DNA from: Lasiosphaeris hirsuta
Lineage: Eukaryota; Ascomycota; Sordariomycetes; Sordariales; Lasiosphaeriaceae
Length of the DNA: 64,000 nucleotides
NCBI GenBank assembly: GCA_030549175.1
Contig: JAUKUA010000002.1
Location: forward strand, 3,472,001 to 3,536,000
Direction: 5' to 3'
The notes under the pieces were generated by a model, which was not told where the DNA came from, did not search any database, and saw nothing but the letters and a program-made list of their open reading frames with translations. Every line of letters begins with the position of its first letter. Within the stretch, counting starts at the first letter, position 1. This document shows, piece by piece, positions 1 to 10,657 of this stretch. The translations under genes were made by a program, and so were the position numbers.

Positions 1-761
1 CGCACCTCGTCGCTTACCGGCGCCTGCCGGGTCCAGATGTTCATGCCAATCTTGGAACCCGTGGTGACAGGCAGTCCGGCGTGTTCAGTCCTGGCGTCGC
101 CCGCGCCTGAGGGGGCGAGGTTCTCCCAGAAGATGGCGTTCCCCTCAACGGGGCGGAAGGTCAGTCCGTTGGCATACGGCTCGTCGCATTCAATCAGTCC
201 ACACCACCGCGAATCGCGGGGGGGTGTAACGAGGGGGAAGTTGGTACCGCCTCCTGTGGTGTCGTTAGGTACGTGGACATAGACGAAGAAGCTGGTCATG
301 CGGTTGCCCCCGTTGAACGACGTCGAGTACTGGGAGTCCAGCCAGTCGGTGTGGAAGTCGTAGTGCTCGCCCGGCCCGTACTTGACCAGCTGCAGTGGCT
401 CCAGCTGCTCCTCGCGCGCGTCGAAGCCCTGGAAGCGCAGCGCGCGTTGTTCAATGCATCGCACCACCGCATCGCGATGCACATCGGTAGACTGCGAGGT
501 TCGAATGTCGGACCGCTGTGGTGCGCCGTCGTGGCTGGCGACGACTGAAGGCCGAAACTTTGGCTCCGACACGAGTTTGAGGTGAGATCGCTCGTCGACT
601 GTGATGAAGTTCTGGAGGTAGATGATGAGCGGAGAGGACGACACCTTGTGGGCCTGGGTTGGTGGGTCGGTGCACTCGAACCCAAGAGTGGCGTCCCTGG
701 TCGTAACTTCCGCGCCCGCCAGGAGCGCTGCAGTGAGGAGTAGTGGGACTGAAAACATCAT
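1..761 (-). CDS. Secreted prolyl 4-hydroxylase-like 2OG-Fe(II) dioxygenase (C-terminus cut by window edge)
   Basis: One open frame starts at the tandem ATGs near 761 and runs off the left edge (about 253 residues seen). Residues 1-18 form a hydrophobic signal peptide (MMFSVPLLLTAALLAGAE). The C-terminal half is a P4Hc-type double-stranded beta-helix: the first metal pair is H137 and D139 (motif DFHTDW), the second metal ligand is H227 (EHAGLPV), and K237 in GSKIGMNIW is the expected 2-oxoglutarate anchor. All four catalytic positions are therefore present. Family members hydroxylate prolines using Fe(II), 2-oxoglutarate and oxygen, in the ER lumen or outside the cell; the actual substrate is not inferable. 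It is divergent from the PDI-like gene at 992, with a shared 230-nt promoter. That pairing is suggestive because animal P4H works with PDI, but I see no direct evidence of it here. The extreme C-terminus is unknown. Confidence 0.9.
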   Translation of the reverse strand, partial: MMFSVPLLLTAALLAGAEVTTRDATLGFECTDPPTQAHKVSSSPLIIYLQNFITVDERSHLKLVSEPKFRPSVVASHDGAPQRSDIRTSQSTDVHRDAVVRCIEQRALRFQGFDAREEQLEPLQLVKYGPGEHYDFHTDWLDSQYSTSFNGGNRMTSFFVYVHVPNDTTGGGTNFPLVTPPRDSRWCGLIECDEPYANGLTFRPVEGNAIFWENLAPSGAGDARTEHAGLPVTTGSKIGMNIWTRQAPVSDEV

Positions 762-991
762 CCTGGTGCCTTGATTGTCCGTAAAGATCATCAACTGCTG
801 GAGCCTCACACCGAGAAAGAGGAAATTCTCTCCGGGTATTTTCAAGTATTGACAAGTTTCACGAACCCCATGTCGCGCGTTACCTTTTTATTAGCCGGCT
901 CATGCATTCGACATGCGGGCCTGAGCTTCTGAGGCATCGCAACCCCAACTTCACCGCTCCCAGCAGACACTTCACAGAAACCGCTGCGACC

Positions 992-2264
992 ATGGGGCGT
1001 CGATGTCGCTCGCTTGCCCTTCTGCTTCTCGTATCGCAGGTCGTCGCTTGGCAACACGCGACGTCGGCAGAGCTGCGTCTCGCTCTCGGCGAGCGTGTGC
1101 AAACACTCGTAGCCTGTAAGAAACCCAATCAAGAAATCGAAATTGTCTGACCTTTGATCCAGTTATATTCGTGGGTACAGCTAGTTATCCACCCCCGTAT
1201 TCCTGCTGACGCTCGCCATGTGCTTCGTTGAACATAGCTGCACCAGTAACAATCCCCAAACACACCACCCCCGCAGCCTGTCTGGATAGCTGACCCGAGA
1301 CAGAGAACACAGCCGGTCCCTCGAGCCAGAATGGGCCTTGGTCCGGGATGCGGCGCAGGACGCCAATATCATGAGCATCGACTGTGCCACTGAAGTTGCC
1401 GTCTGCTCAGAGCTAGATGTCGTGACCTTCCCGGCCATCAGGTTATACCACGGAGACGGCCGTATCACTAGATATCGAGGACCCCGTAAATCCACGCCGT
1501 ATGTTTAGCACCTCCATCTTGTAATTGGGACACTAACCATTCCCTGCTGGAGAATGCTGGACTTTCTCCGCCGGACCTCTCGACCTATCGTCTCGGAAAT
1601 CGCAAGCTCAGCAACTTCTTTTTCCGATTTCACATACTCGGATGACATCACCTTCACGGCCGAATTCCTTCCCGAAGAAGCCTCTCTCTACGAGTGGCAA
1701 TACCGGGATCTGGCCAGGCAGTATCACGATCGGTATTCCTTCGCCATTCTTCCTCCTTCTCAGCATCAGTCGGTGGTACGCTGTAGGAACAGTCTCAACG
1801 ATGAGGATTTTACCTTGAAAGAACTATGGCTGGTTGGTGCCCTTGATGAGCTGGTTTCACAATGCACCGCACCCTTGGTACTGGAGCCCACAAGAAGAGA
1901 GATCGCCGAGCTTGGGCAGATGGCGGCGCAGGCTGGGAGGCACATGATCGTGCACTACTTTGCGACATCTGACAGCGAAAAGCATGTTTACAGAGAGGAG
2001 GTGAAACCCCTCGCTAAGAAGTATTCAAGTGACCTACTGTTCACCATCATCGACACACAAGAGCATCCGCTGATGCCTGCTATGGTCGGTCTGGGGACAG
2101 GGACTGGAATTTCCATCGAGAACCTCAGAACCGGACACTTGTTTCCATATCCGGAGGGGGAATCTTCGGCCACAAGATTGGAGAAATTCCTTCTCGATGT
2201 TATTAATGGGGCCGTTCCGCCTTGGGATGGGTTGCGGGCAGAAGTGGCACACGATGAACTATAA
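992..2264 (+). CDS. Protein disulfide isomerase-like protein lacking the CxxC redox site
   Basis: Spliced model: exons 992-1115, about 1300-1498 and 1553-2264, about 344 residues. Exon 1 encodes a signal peptide (LALLLLVSQVVAW) and the first strands of a thioredoxin fold (TLVA). Exon 2 holds the rest of the a-domain, including PEWALVRDAAQDANI, SIDCATEVAVC and VTFPAIRLYHGDG, with the usual cis-proline. Exon 3 carries b and b' thioredoxin-like domains without active sites (MLDFLRRTSRPIVSEI onward). The intron 1498/1553 is canonical (GTATGT, CTAAC branch, AG) and restores the frame exactly. The first intron's acceptor is less certain; the chosen one gives LVAYREHSRSLEPEW. Where PDI has CGHC this protein has REHS, so no redox cysteine pair remains and there is no C-terminal a' domain. 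It may act as a chaperone or scaffold in the secretory pathway rather than as an oxidase; that is inference. No KDEL-type tail is seen (ends AHDEL, which is HDEL-like and could retain it in the ER). Confidence 0.8.
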
Positions 2265-2396
2265 CCTTGGACTCAGCATTTCCTCTCGGAAATCCTGTTA
2301 TTAGACACCAAAGTCAGTTTGGTAACTAGAGCAAATCATGACAAAAGGTCTCAGGTGAAACATAAACTCCAAGCCGCCCACTACCATCTAGCCCCC

Positions 2397-4864
2397 CTAC
2401 CAACTATGCTTCCCCTGCCACCGCCTTGGCGTCGTCGGCGCCGACGCCGACCCACCCATCAAAACATCATACCTCGTCGCCATCCCCTCCTCCTCCTCAC
2501 CACCCCCCTCCGCACCTCTCTCCACCTCCACCCGCCTTTCGCTCGCATACTTCCTCCTCCTCACCTCCGTCAACCCGCCGGTAAACTTCGCATCCGCCAC
2601 CCCCCTCGCCCCGGCGAGCCACAGGAATCCGCCCTCTCCACCACCGCCCTCCACTTTGACATGCACATTCGCCGCCCGCTCCTTAAGCCCGGCCAGGTCA
2701 TCCACGCCCCCGAGAATCATGCGCGCCTGGCCATCGAGCGCCGCCATGGCCGCCAGGGCCGACGTCTTCAGCACCGGCACCCGCTCGCGGCGCGTCCAGA
2801 GGATGATAGCCGCCAGGAAGATGGCCGAGAGTACGATCTGGCTCGCGAGGAAGGCGAGCCAGCCCCATTGCACGGCTACGAACAGCGAGGGCTTGTAGGC
2901 TGTGCCTGTTACGGCGCGGTTGTTGTCGTTGTTGGCGGGGGAGGTGGCGCCGGAGGAGGCGCGCAGCCAGGAGGTTAGGCTGGTGGCGATGTTGGCCGTG
3001 ATGATGGTGATGGTGTGAAGATGGGTCGGGGGGTCGGAGGGCGTTGAGGGGAAGAGGGCGAGGCTGAGTGGCCAGGCGAGGGCGCCCGAGGCTTGGAGGA
3101 CTTGGCCGTCGGGCTGCATGAGGAAGTTGCCGCCGCGGGGGATGGCGGCGTCGGTCCCGCCGAAGACTTGGGTCAGGAGCTGGGAGAGGGAGAGGGCTGT
3201 TGGTTTGTCGATGAGGAGGGCTGTGTCGGGGTTTTGGGTGCGAAGGGTGATTTGGCCTGAGAGCTCAGGGGGGATCGGGGATGTGATGTTTTTGTTGAAC
3301 TGGGCCGCCAGAGAGGTTGTGGCGTCTCCGGTGAGAGTACTGGGTATCTCCTTCACCATAGTGGTGATATTGCCGCCGGAGACACTGACTGAGTAGCTCT
3401 GCGCGCACCAATAATAGAGTATCTCGGCGGCCTGGAATGTCGGAGGGGCATCGGAGGAGGAAGGATTTCCGTAGATCAGATAGACGTCCAGTATCGCCAT
3501 CTCAACCCCCGACCCCTTGAATGAGACTGAGGCAGCCGACGGTAAACCAATGGCGAGAGAATAAAGGTTCGGAGCTACCAAGGTAAGATTCGCCGCCGCC
3601 AGACTGGCTTTGTAGTTGCTGTCGGATTCTGTCGCCACCTTGAGTTGGCTAGTGACCGTCTCAATCTTGGTGCAAATTCCGAGAGATGTGAAATCCGGCC
3701 ATGTACAGTCGGTAGTGCCGCATGAAACAGAGCTCCGGCCCGCAAATCTGGAGCCATCCTCATGGTTGTCGCCCAGTTCTGGGTAGGCGCCCCTTACCAT
3801 CGCTCCACGCATGCCGAGTATGTCGCTCGTGTCTTGAAAGAGTCAGCCTATTCCCAATAATGCCAAGAAACCCGCAAACAAACCAAACATTGGGCTATCC
3901 CCATTTCCAGAACTCCGCATGAAGGATGTCAGGCGGTCAGCCTCGGCAAGGCTCGCCACCGGGTGCAGATTGCTGCTATAAGTGATGACTTCTTGAGTTG
4001 CGGCCGATGTAAGAATGCCAAGGACCATGACCAATGCTCCCAAGCTCCCTAAAATACTTTGAAGGTCAGCTCTCTCCTGAGTCCCGGGCCGCATCAATAT
4101 TGGATGTGATCGGACACTTACCCCCCTGCAGATGAAAACAAAACCGTGACGCCGCCGTATGACCCTCTTGCGGCATGATCTATTGCGTCAAACTCACTGA
4201 GCGACCTGGGTTGTTGTGAGGGCCTCAACCACCGAACCTGTCCAAGACCCTCCAAGACAGGAACCATGTAGGCAAAATGGGCTAATGAGGTGAAGAAAGC
4301 AAGAAACGTGTTGAGGTTCAACGCCCCTGGCCAATTGGGCGGTGCCTTCCCATCGAAATATCTGAGCCCGACAACAATGACTATCGCCACATTAGCAGGT
4401 AGTGACCGAGATGCTGTCAAAATTGGCTTCGCACCTATCACACAAAGAATGCTAACAAAGATCCATGCAAATTCGGGAAGCCACCACCTCAACCCTCGGC
4501 GGATCTGACGGGGTCTTCCAGCAGAACCTGACCCTGCAGACCAGGTATTCCTTCTTTTAAGCGCGAGAGAACTTCGTCTCATTTCGGGACCGATATATTT
4601 TGCCGGAAGCTCGGCACCTTGGTCCTGGCCTTCTGTGAGGGCTTCCCTTGATTCTTTTGCGCTCGCCGACATTGATGTCACAAACTGCAGGGTGTGAACG
4701 CCAGGAGAGCCGGCGGCTAGAGGCGACGACCCAGGTCCATATTTTGGCCCAAACAACGGACTGCCCGGTGATTCTGGCCTGTCGCGTCGTAAGGGGGATT
4801 TCAGCGGGGGCGGCCCGGGGCGCTGGCCACGCAAGGGCTCGTACCGCGACTCCAGGTCACGCAT
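2397..4864 (-). CDS. DUF3176 family membrane protein, copy 1
   Basis: Exons 4864-4122, 4056-3884 and 3832-2397 join in frame (about 783 residues). The N-terminal 100 residues are proline/serine-rich and hydrophilic. Then come transmembrane segments around WWLPEFAWIFVSILCV and LNTFLAFFTSLAHFAYMVP, and the family hallmark GLGQVRW followed by an RSLSEFDAIDHAARGSYGG stretch. After the first intron comes a further membrane segment (LGALVMVLGILTSAATQEV). A long extracellular-like middle contains cysteines (CGTTDCTWP). A last membrane helix (WGWLAFLASQIVLSAIFLAA) precedes a cytoplasmic tail with a LDGQARMIL-type motif. This order matches fungal DUF3176 proteins, whose biochemical role is not known. 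The middle intron uses GTTTGT with a CTGAC branch; the first acceptor (CAAAG) is the only one preserving frame. A paralogue with the same architecture is at 42099-44414. Confidence 0.82.
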
Positions 4865-5745
4865 CGCTTGGGAATGATGGATGAATAAATTGAAGGGAGT
4901 ACGACTATGGTTAAGGAGAAGGGATAGGTGCTCTGTCTGGACAGAAAGAAAATAAAAAGAGTGAAAGGAAGAGTGGTGCGAGGCCCTGTGGCGGAACTCG
5001 AATGCGACGCCATGTTGATGTTGTCAATTATGGCGCTGGTGCCCAAGCTGAATTGTGCATGAACTCATCAACCAAGCACTGGCTCTGGATTGCTGGCGTC
5101 ACACAGCAAGCTTAGGCTTGGTGATGCATGACTCGACTGATATATCATCTCGCCTAGCAAATGGTGATATTTGACCTACCTCTTGGTAACTGGTTCGTGT
5201 TTTCCCCACTGTCGTCTTTTGTACTCGGTTCAAATGCAGTAATTAATGGAGGGATTGTTGGAAATTGAAATGATGCACCGAAGAGCAAGCAGGCCCGGGT
5301 TTGGTTGTGTGAATCGCGGCGTGTTGGGCTCGATCAAGCCCAAGGGTGAAAAAAGACCTGGACGATGGATGTTGAGTGGGTTTTGGAGTGTCCACGTTAC
5401 CGGCTCGGACTGGCGTTGGAACGAGTTTTGATACGAGCACGCCATTGGTCGGTACATAAATTGACCCTACCCTTGAATTCACACGAAAGAGTGCACCACG
5501 TGTACACCTAGGTAGGTGCCTCAATTACCATCTCATCATCGTCGCTGCCAATCGACAAACAAAATTGTCCAGTGCCCAGAGTAGCCTGTGCCTGCTGCCC
5601 ATCTATTCTGCAGATCCAGATATCCACTATCTTTCTTGCAATCACCACACCACTCCAGTCCAGCTTTCCTGGTGTTAGCAACATCGTTGCATCACCATTC
5701 TGCTCCCCACAAGCAAATATACCGCCACCAAGCTAAGACGAACTA
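4865..5745. other. Intergenic, no gene seen (upstream of the DUF3176 gene)
   Basis: Normal base composition with a pyrimidine-rich stretch near 5580-5740. The open frames on both strands lack coding character (no family motif and no consistent third-position bias), so I see only promoter or UTR sequence here. Confidence 0.5.
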
Positions 5746-6960
5746 CAATGGAGGGACATAAACTTCGACCTAGAGCCGGAATAAACACGGGACCCCTTAA
5801 TTCCGGCAATTGAAAAGGTGTACCGCCAGCAATTAAGCATCGTCCTGGAGGAAAACTATAGCGTCGCCTTTTGTATATCCGGATTATTTAGTAAACTCTA
5901 TATCGTCGAGTCTACCTAAATTCCTCTTATAATATGCGTCTTACTGCCTGTCCATCCTCGCTAGAAAATATATACCGAGGTTGTTACCTTACGTTATGTA
6001 CGTGAGAATACAACGATCCTAGTCTCTAAAGTCATTTTTTATTACGATAGTGACGATAATAAGATTAGATTTGAGGAGGTCTTAATATAGCTAATATAGA
6101 GTATATTAAACTATAGACGATGGCAAACTTCATTAATAAAGTAAAAATTGTATTTATAAAGTAGATGGTAAAATTCTGTAACGCTGTTAGGCGCTGGGGT
6201 AACATGAATAGGGAGTCGCAGTGCAAGATGATAGAACGGTGGTTAGGTGGTTGCAAGAAAATCAATCGAAGCCTGGATCACTTAGCAGAGTTGAGTGGTC
6301 CAGGGCTCTTTTCTATCTGAGCCAGAGTATCTGGAAACAGTAGAGTGATTTGAGGTCTCTGTTGCCCGTGTCTCGAACTATCCCGCTCCTTGCACAAGAC
6401 TTCCGCAGAGGTGTTCTTTATCCTATGCTCTGCATCGTCTAACGGTGCTCCCGGCCCTGCACCCGCAAGTGTGTGTTACATTTTTACCCATAATCATTTA
6501 AACGTCTAGCTAGATATCATCCTGCAATACTGAACTGTTATCTTAGAGAACTTAAAAAAACGAATATAATAGAGAACGCGCTAAGGTTACACTATTTATA
6601 TTATGGGAGGTATTCGTTTTAATTCCTAAGATCTTCCCCTTAGCTTTAGAAGTACTAAAGTAGATAGTACTCTACTATTATAACCTTTAATCAGAAAATA
6701 TCCTAGTAAATAAATATGGAAAAATCACAACTGTCCTAAACGAGAAGTATATCTCGGTAATGTCTCTATAGATATTGACTAAGCTACCGAAGTTTCTCAA
6801 CAAGGGGCCAGTTTAGGAGGAGCCGTAGCGGGATATATACCCTCATACGACTTAGTAATCTAATGAGTCTGCCGTTGCGGTAGGGAAGCCCGACACGGAT
6901 AATAGAGGAAAAAACGAGCTATATTTTAGAGGTTTTGTTCGCAAGATGGAGTATGAAGTA
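5746..6960. repeat. AT-rich, probably RIP-mutated decayed repeat block
   Basis: Composition shifts abruptly to AT-rich sequence full of TA dinucleotides and stop codons in all frames (for example 5860-6170 and 6480-6780), with GC-richer scraps between. No intact coding frame survives. This is how an old transposon looks after RIP in Sordariomycetes. The block abuts the repeat copy at 6926-7440 and the truncated COX13 exons, so it probably marks an insertion or rearrangement point. The element class cannot be named from what is left. Confidence 0.55.
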
Positions 6961-7440
6961 ACCCAGTGTTATGACCTAAACCAAGCCCAAGGTGGAGCAG
7001 GTGCATGACGTGGGGAATACAGGTACGTGAGGTGGAAGGCCCCAACCACGTGAGTATGCTAGGACCTCTGTGAGTCTTGGCACCCCTGTGCACAGAGGCC
7101 AAGGGCAGGAAAGAGGCAGTACAAGTAGCCAACGTGTTAGACACCTTGGAGCGTGAGAATTCCTGTTCCTTACGCAAGCAATTACATTCGGCTCTATCCC
7201 AAAGTACAACTAACTTTGGTGATAGTAATCTGTTTGGCAGAGTGTGATATCCTATCTGAGAGACTTGCTTTCCTACGATCAATCTTCCTTGCACCATAAT
7301 CAAACTAGGCGTTCTGCCTTGCGATCTGTCATTCAACACCAGGCACTTAGGTGGTATCTAGTGCACAGGTTGTAATACCCAGCTGTGGAAAGCTTATAAA
7401 GCTCTGGAAGGCGAGCTCGTTAGCAGGGCCGTGTCGGGGT
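6926..7440. repeat. Dispersed repeat, less-mutated copy (sister at about 24178-24345)
   Basis: Around 7220-7400 the sequence aligns by eye with 24178-24345: both contain AATCTGTTT, then (T)ATGATAT or GTGATATC, then TATCT(G/A)AGAGACTT, then ATAAT(C/T)AAACTAG. Differences are mostly G here and A there, or C here and T there, the direction expected of RIP, plus a deletion of about 24 nt in the other copy. The element class is not determined; a TGTTGAATG start near 7337 on the minus strand would suit an LTR end, but that is a guess. Confidence 0.55.
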
Positions 7441-7648
7441 AAGAGCGGTTGATATCCCTCATAGACGCCTCAATGTGCCCCCTACCATTCATTCTCTTTT
7501 GTCTCTTCGATCCGTCGCCTTTCGCACGTATGTATCCTTACTCCGGTGCGCCGGGAGCCGGGTGGCCACCGTAGCCTGCCGTCGAGTGTATCGGATCACG
7601 TCTGGAAAAAAAAACCACGCAGCGGGGAAGAGGGGGGGAGAGGCATAC

Positions 7649-7932
7649 TAGATCGAGATCTTGCGCCACAGCTCTGTTGACCTCCTCGTCAGCTTCCATT
7701 CAGTCTCTCTCCTTCAATTGATATCGCGAGAACTCACCAGTGGAGCTGCCAGCGTGCTCTTTGACGACGCGGCGCTCGCAGACGAAGGCGTTCTCGCTAG
7801 CCTGGGCGGGAGTCGAGCTCGCGAGGCGACGCTGAATCGATGACGCTGAACCGTTGAACGAGCAGCAGGCAAGCCCAGCTGGGCGGCGAACCGCTGCGCG
7901 CCGCCGCGAAGGAGCTGGCGCTGCGTGGACAT
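7649..7932 (-). pseudogene. COX13: Cytochrome c oxidase subunit VIa (COX13) remnant, frameshifted and 3'-truncated
   Basis: The minus strand holds the 5' part of a COX VIa gene. Exon 1 (7932-7738) begins MSTQRQLLRGGAQRFAAQ, a typical mitochondrial presequence ending ARSTVQR. A second frame then carries RRLASSTPAQASENAF and RRVVKEHAGSST. Exon 2 (7673-7649) encodes ELWRKISIY and ends at a GTATGC donor. The block KEHAGSSTELWRKISIY is the conserved membrane-proximal region of subunit VIa. The frame change falls on a short direct duplication (TTCAGCGTC twice, 14 nt apart, about 7825-7850); without the extra 14 nt the reading frame is continuous. No third exon (the EHW...HMPP region and C-terminus) is found before the AT-rich block. 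It is divergent from APN2, the known linkage in Sordariomycetes. A functional copy must exist elsewhere if the organism respires normally. Confidence 0.82.
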
Positions 7933-8398
7933 CGTGGGGGCCACTTTTCGGCTGTTCCTCGGGTGTTGGCGGCAGGTCTTGGCTGATGTAATCAAATCAA
8001 GCGAGTTTTGATCAGGTGACCTCGCGAAGTGCTTCGCGGCAGGCACACCGCCTTTCCCCGCGGCTGCCATTCCGACGGACTGACAAGGTTGCTCCTTCGC
8101 AAGTGGCGACAGTAATCCCTGGCCAAATATTTGCCTTCTTCGCGCTTTCCGGATGCTCAAGCTGCGGACCATGTTGCAGCGGCCCTCCATTTCTGTTTAT
8201 TCCGGTGGATTGCTGGAAACAGGAGTGCATCTTTCCCTGCTTCGCGATTCCCGCCAGCCCTCGAGTTTGCATCCCGCCTCCTTTCCTCTTCCAAACATCC
8301 GAGGCGGTTCCTCGCTGCCACCGTGAGCCGTGCCGAACATTTTCGCAAATCGGCAAATTGTGAGCTCGCCTCTGCACGGGCTCCGCGACTCGGTAAAA
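7933..8398. promoter_or_regulatory. Divergent COX13/APN2 intergenic promoter region
   Basis: A 466-nt stretch lies between the start codons of the COX13 remnant and APN2. It would hold both promoters. It is GC-balanced, with no convincing TATA box, and the open frames over it are not coding-like. I cannot name specific elements. Confidence 0.4.
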
Positions 8399-10603
8399 AT
8401 GGGACTCCGAATAACTTCGTGGAATGGTAGCCTACCGAGACTCCCGAATCTCTCGCTGCGATGCTGACATTTCTCTAGTCAATGGCATAAGGTTCGTCAA
8501 AGTAACGGTGGTTAAAGAGATCCTTCTCATGCTCGCTCCAGAAATCCCTTCTCGTATCAGCCGTGGCGGGAGAACCGCACGTTACAGGTGCGTTCGCATT
8601 CCCGCATCTGTCCCTGCGACATTCCACGAGCTGACGCGGTCCAGGCCATGTTCGATACCCTCGAAGCGGACATTGTCGTCATTCAAGAGACCAAGATCCA
8701 GCGCAAAGACCTCGAAGACGACATGGTCCTTGTGCCAGGCTGGGATGTGTACTTTAGCCTGCCAAAGTACAAGAAAGGTATGTCCAACTTTGGTTGTTCT
8801 TGAGGGTCACGGGTCTGACATACGCTTCAGGGTACTCTGGCGTGGCCATCTACACTCGATCCTCCAAATGCTGCCCCATCCGCGCCGAAGAAGGCATCAC
8901 CGGTGTCCTGACACCCCCAAACTCATCCGTCAAGTTCCGCGACTTACCCGCCGATCAACAGATCGGCGGCTATCCGAGGCCCGGCCAGCTCTCCAGCATT
9001 GTCGACGAAGCCACGCTGGACTCTGAAGGCCGCTGCGTCATCCTCGAGTTCACCGCCTTCGTTCTCATCGGCGTTTACAGTCCCGCGATGCGAGACGAGA
9101 CCAGGACCGAGTTTCGCCAGGGCTTCATGGATGCCCTCGACATCAGAGTTCGGAATCTGGCCGCCCTGGGAAAACAGGTTATCCTCTGCGGCGATCTCAA
9201 TATTATCCGGTCGGAAATGGACAGCGCAGGACTTATAGAGCGGCTACGCAAGGAATCCATGTCCATGGATGACTTCTTTTCCACTCCGTCACGCCGCCTG
9301 TTTAACCAGCTCGTGTTCGGAGGCCGCGTTATCGGCGACAGAGACGATGGCCGAGAGGAACCCGTGCTGTGGGATCTCTGCAGAGAGTTCCACCCCGCGC
9401 GCGCGGGTATGTATACGTGCTGGGAAACCAAGAGGAACGCCAGACCGGGCAACTTCGGCTCACGAATCGACTACGTTCTCTGCACCTCTGGGATCAAGAC
9501 CTGGTTTAGCGACGCCAATATCCAGGAGGGGCTCATGGGTTCCGATCACTGCCCCGTATTTGCAACCCTCACAGACGCCGTGGCGAGAGACGGCGCGGAG
9601 ACCCAGCTAGCAGACATGGTGAACCCGGAGGGCATGTTTAGAGATGGCAAACGGCTGCGGGAGTGGTCTCCCAAGGACTTGCTTCCCACATCAGCGAAGC
9701 TCATTCCTGAATTTGACCGACGACGGAACATTCGCGATATGTTTAAGAAGGCGACGCCAACCCCGAAAGGCGAGTCCGCCGCACCCAAATCTGCCAACAA
9801 GAGTATCCCAACGCCCAAGAATGCAATCCCCAGCACGACCGACACCGACACCACCCGATCCAACCCGACCTCCGCATCTCAGCTGTCAAGCCAAGCGTCC
9901 ACAGCATCGAGTACCCCCGAAACACGCTCCCAGAAGCCTTCGATGCTCAAACGCCACGGCGGTCTACTGATAACACCAAGACAGCCGCCGAAGAGGAACA
10001 AGGCGACAACCAGCAGCGAAAACCCGGCAAGATCAGGGTCTGGCTTCGCGCAGAGCAGCTTGAGAGGTTTCTTAAAGCCCAAGACCACTGAACCCAGCCT
10101 CGACAGAGAAATGGACGGCGTCAGCGGCCGAATATTATCTCTGGATGGGAGCCCCGGGCCGTCAGCAGACGCAACCGCGCTGTCCCAGCGGCCTTCAGAG
10201 GAGTCTCTTCCGGAAGCCGACCTCGAGCCCTTCCCCGAGAGCAGCAAGACAGGCCCGCCACCCGACGACAAGGTCTTCGACCCCATCGCTTCCAAGGAAT
10301 CTTGGTCCAAGCTGCTCGGCAAGAGGAAGGTTCCCAAATGCGAGCACGGCAACGACTGCCAGAGCCTTACCACCAAGAAATCTGGCGTCAATTGCGGTCA
10401 GTTCACCCCCCTCCCCTCGCCTGACTCTCGCCCGCTTTGTCCCCTAGTCCAATCTGCTTGATTTCGTCCCTAACTTGCTCCCGTCTCTAGGCCGGTCGTT
10501 CTTCGTTTGTCCCCGTCCGCTTGGGCCGTCAGGCGAGAAAGAGCAAGGAACTGAATTCCGCTGTCATACGTTCATCTGGAGCAGCGATTGGAGCAGTCGA
10601 TAG
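8399..10603 (+). CDS. APN2: AP endonuclease 2 / DNA-(apurinic or apyrimidinic site) lyase
   Basis: Six exons: 8399-8426, 8479-8491 (a 13-nt micro-exon), 8542-8587, 8645-8777, 8831-10396 and 10491-10603, all in frame, giving about 632 residues. The start MGLRITSWNVNGIR is the exonuclease III-family N-terminus. Active-site motifs follow in order: IQETKIQ, the CGDLNI box, SRIDYVL and GSDHCPV (catalytic Asp-His). The long serine/proline-rich linker (residues about 330-560) is followed by a GRF-type zinc finger split by the last intron: CEHG..C, then NCGRSFFVCPRP and FRCHTFIWSSDW. It repairs abasic sites and 3'-blocked ends in the nucleus. The five 5'-end introns are the familiar pattern of this phylogenetic marker gene. 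It sits head-to-head with the COX13 remnant, but no mating-type gene is found downstream. Confidence 0.96.
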
Positions 10604-10657
10604 GTTTACGAGCCGCATAATCCGAATTCATCTGGGGCAGCGATTGGAGCAGTCGAC
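10570..10657 (+). repeat. Imperfect direct repeat duplicating the APN2 3' end
   Basis: About 31 nt coding for the last APN2 residues (TTCATCTGGAGCAGCGATTG and on to the stop, 10570-10602) reappears at 10627-10658 with two or three mismatches (GGAGCAGC becomes GGGGCAGC, CGATAG becomes CGACAA). The second copy lies after the stop codon, so the gene is unaffected. Confidence 0.75.

Noticed and set aside
451..855. Minus-strand 134-codon frame covering the prolyl hydroxylase region
   Set aside because: The correct frame is the one with the signal peptide and the HTD/H/K motif set; this one is shifted and its apparent start lies beyond the true ATG.
2319..2978. 219-codon plus-strand frame rich in Pro/Arg/His
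   Set aside because: It is opposite the C-terminal tail of DUF3176 copy 1; its composition mirrors the Gly/Glu/Ala-rich coding of that tail.
7825..7850. A short intron as the explanation for the COX13 frame change
   Set aside because: There is no GT-AG pair at usable spacing; the exact 14-nt direct duplication accounts for the shift.
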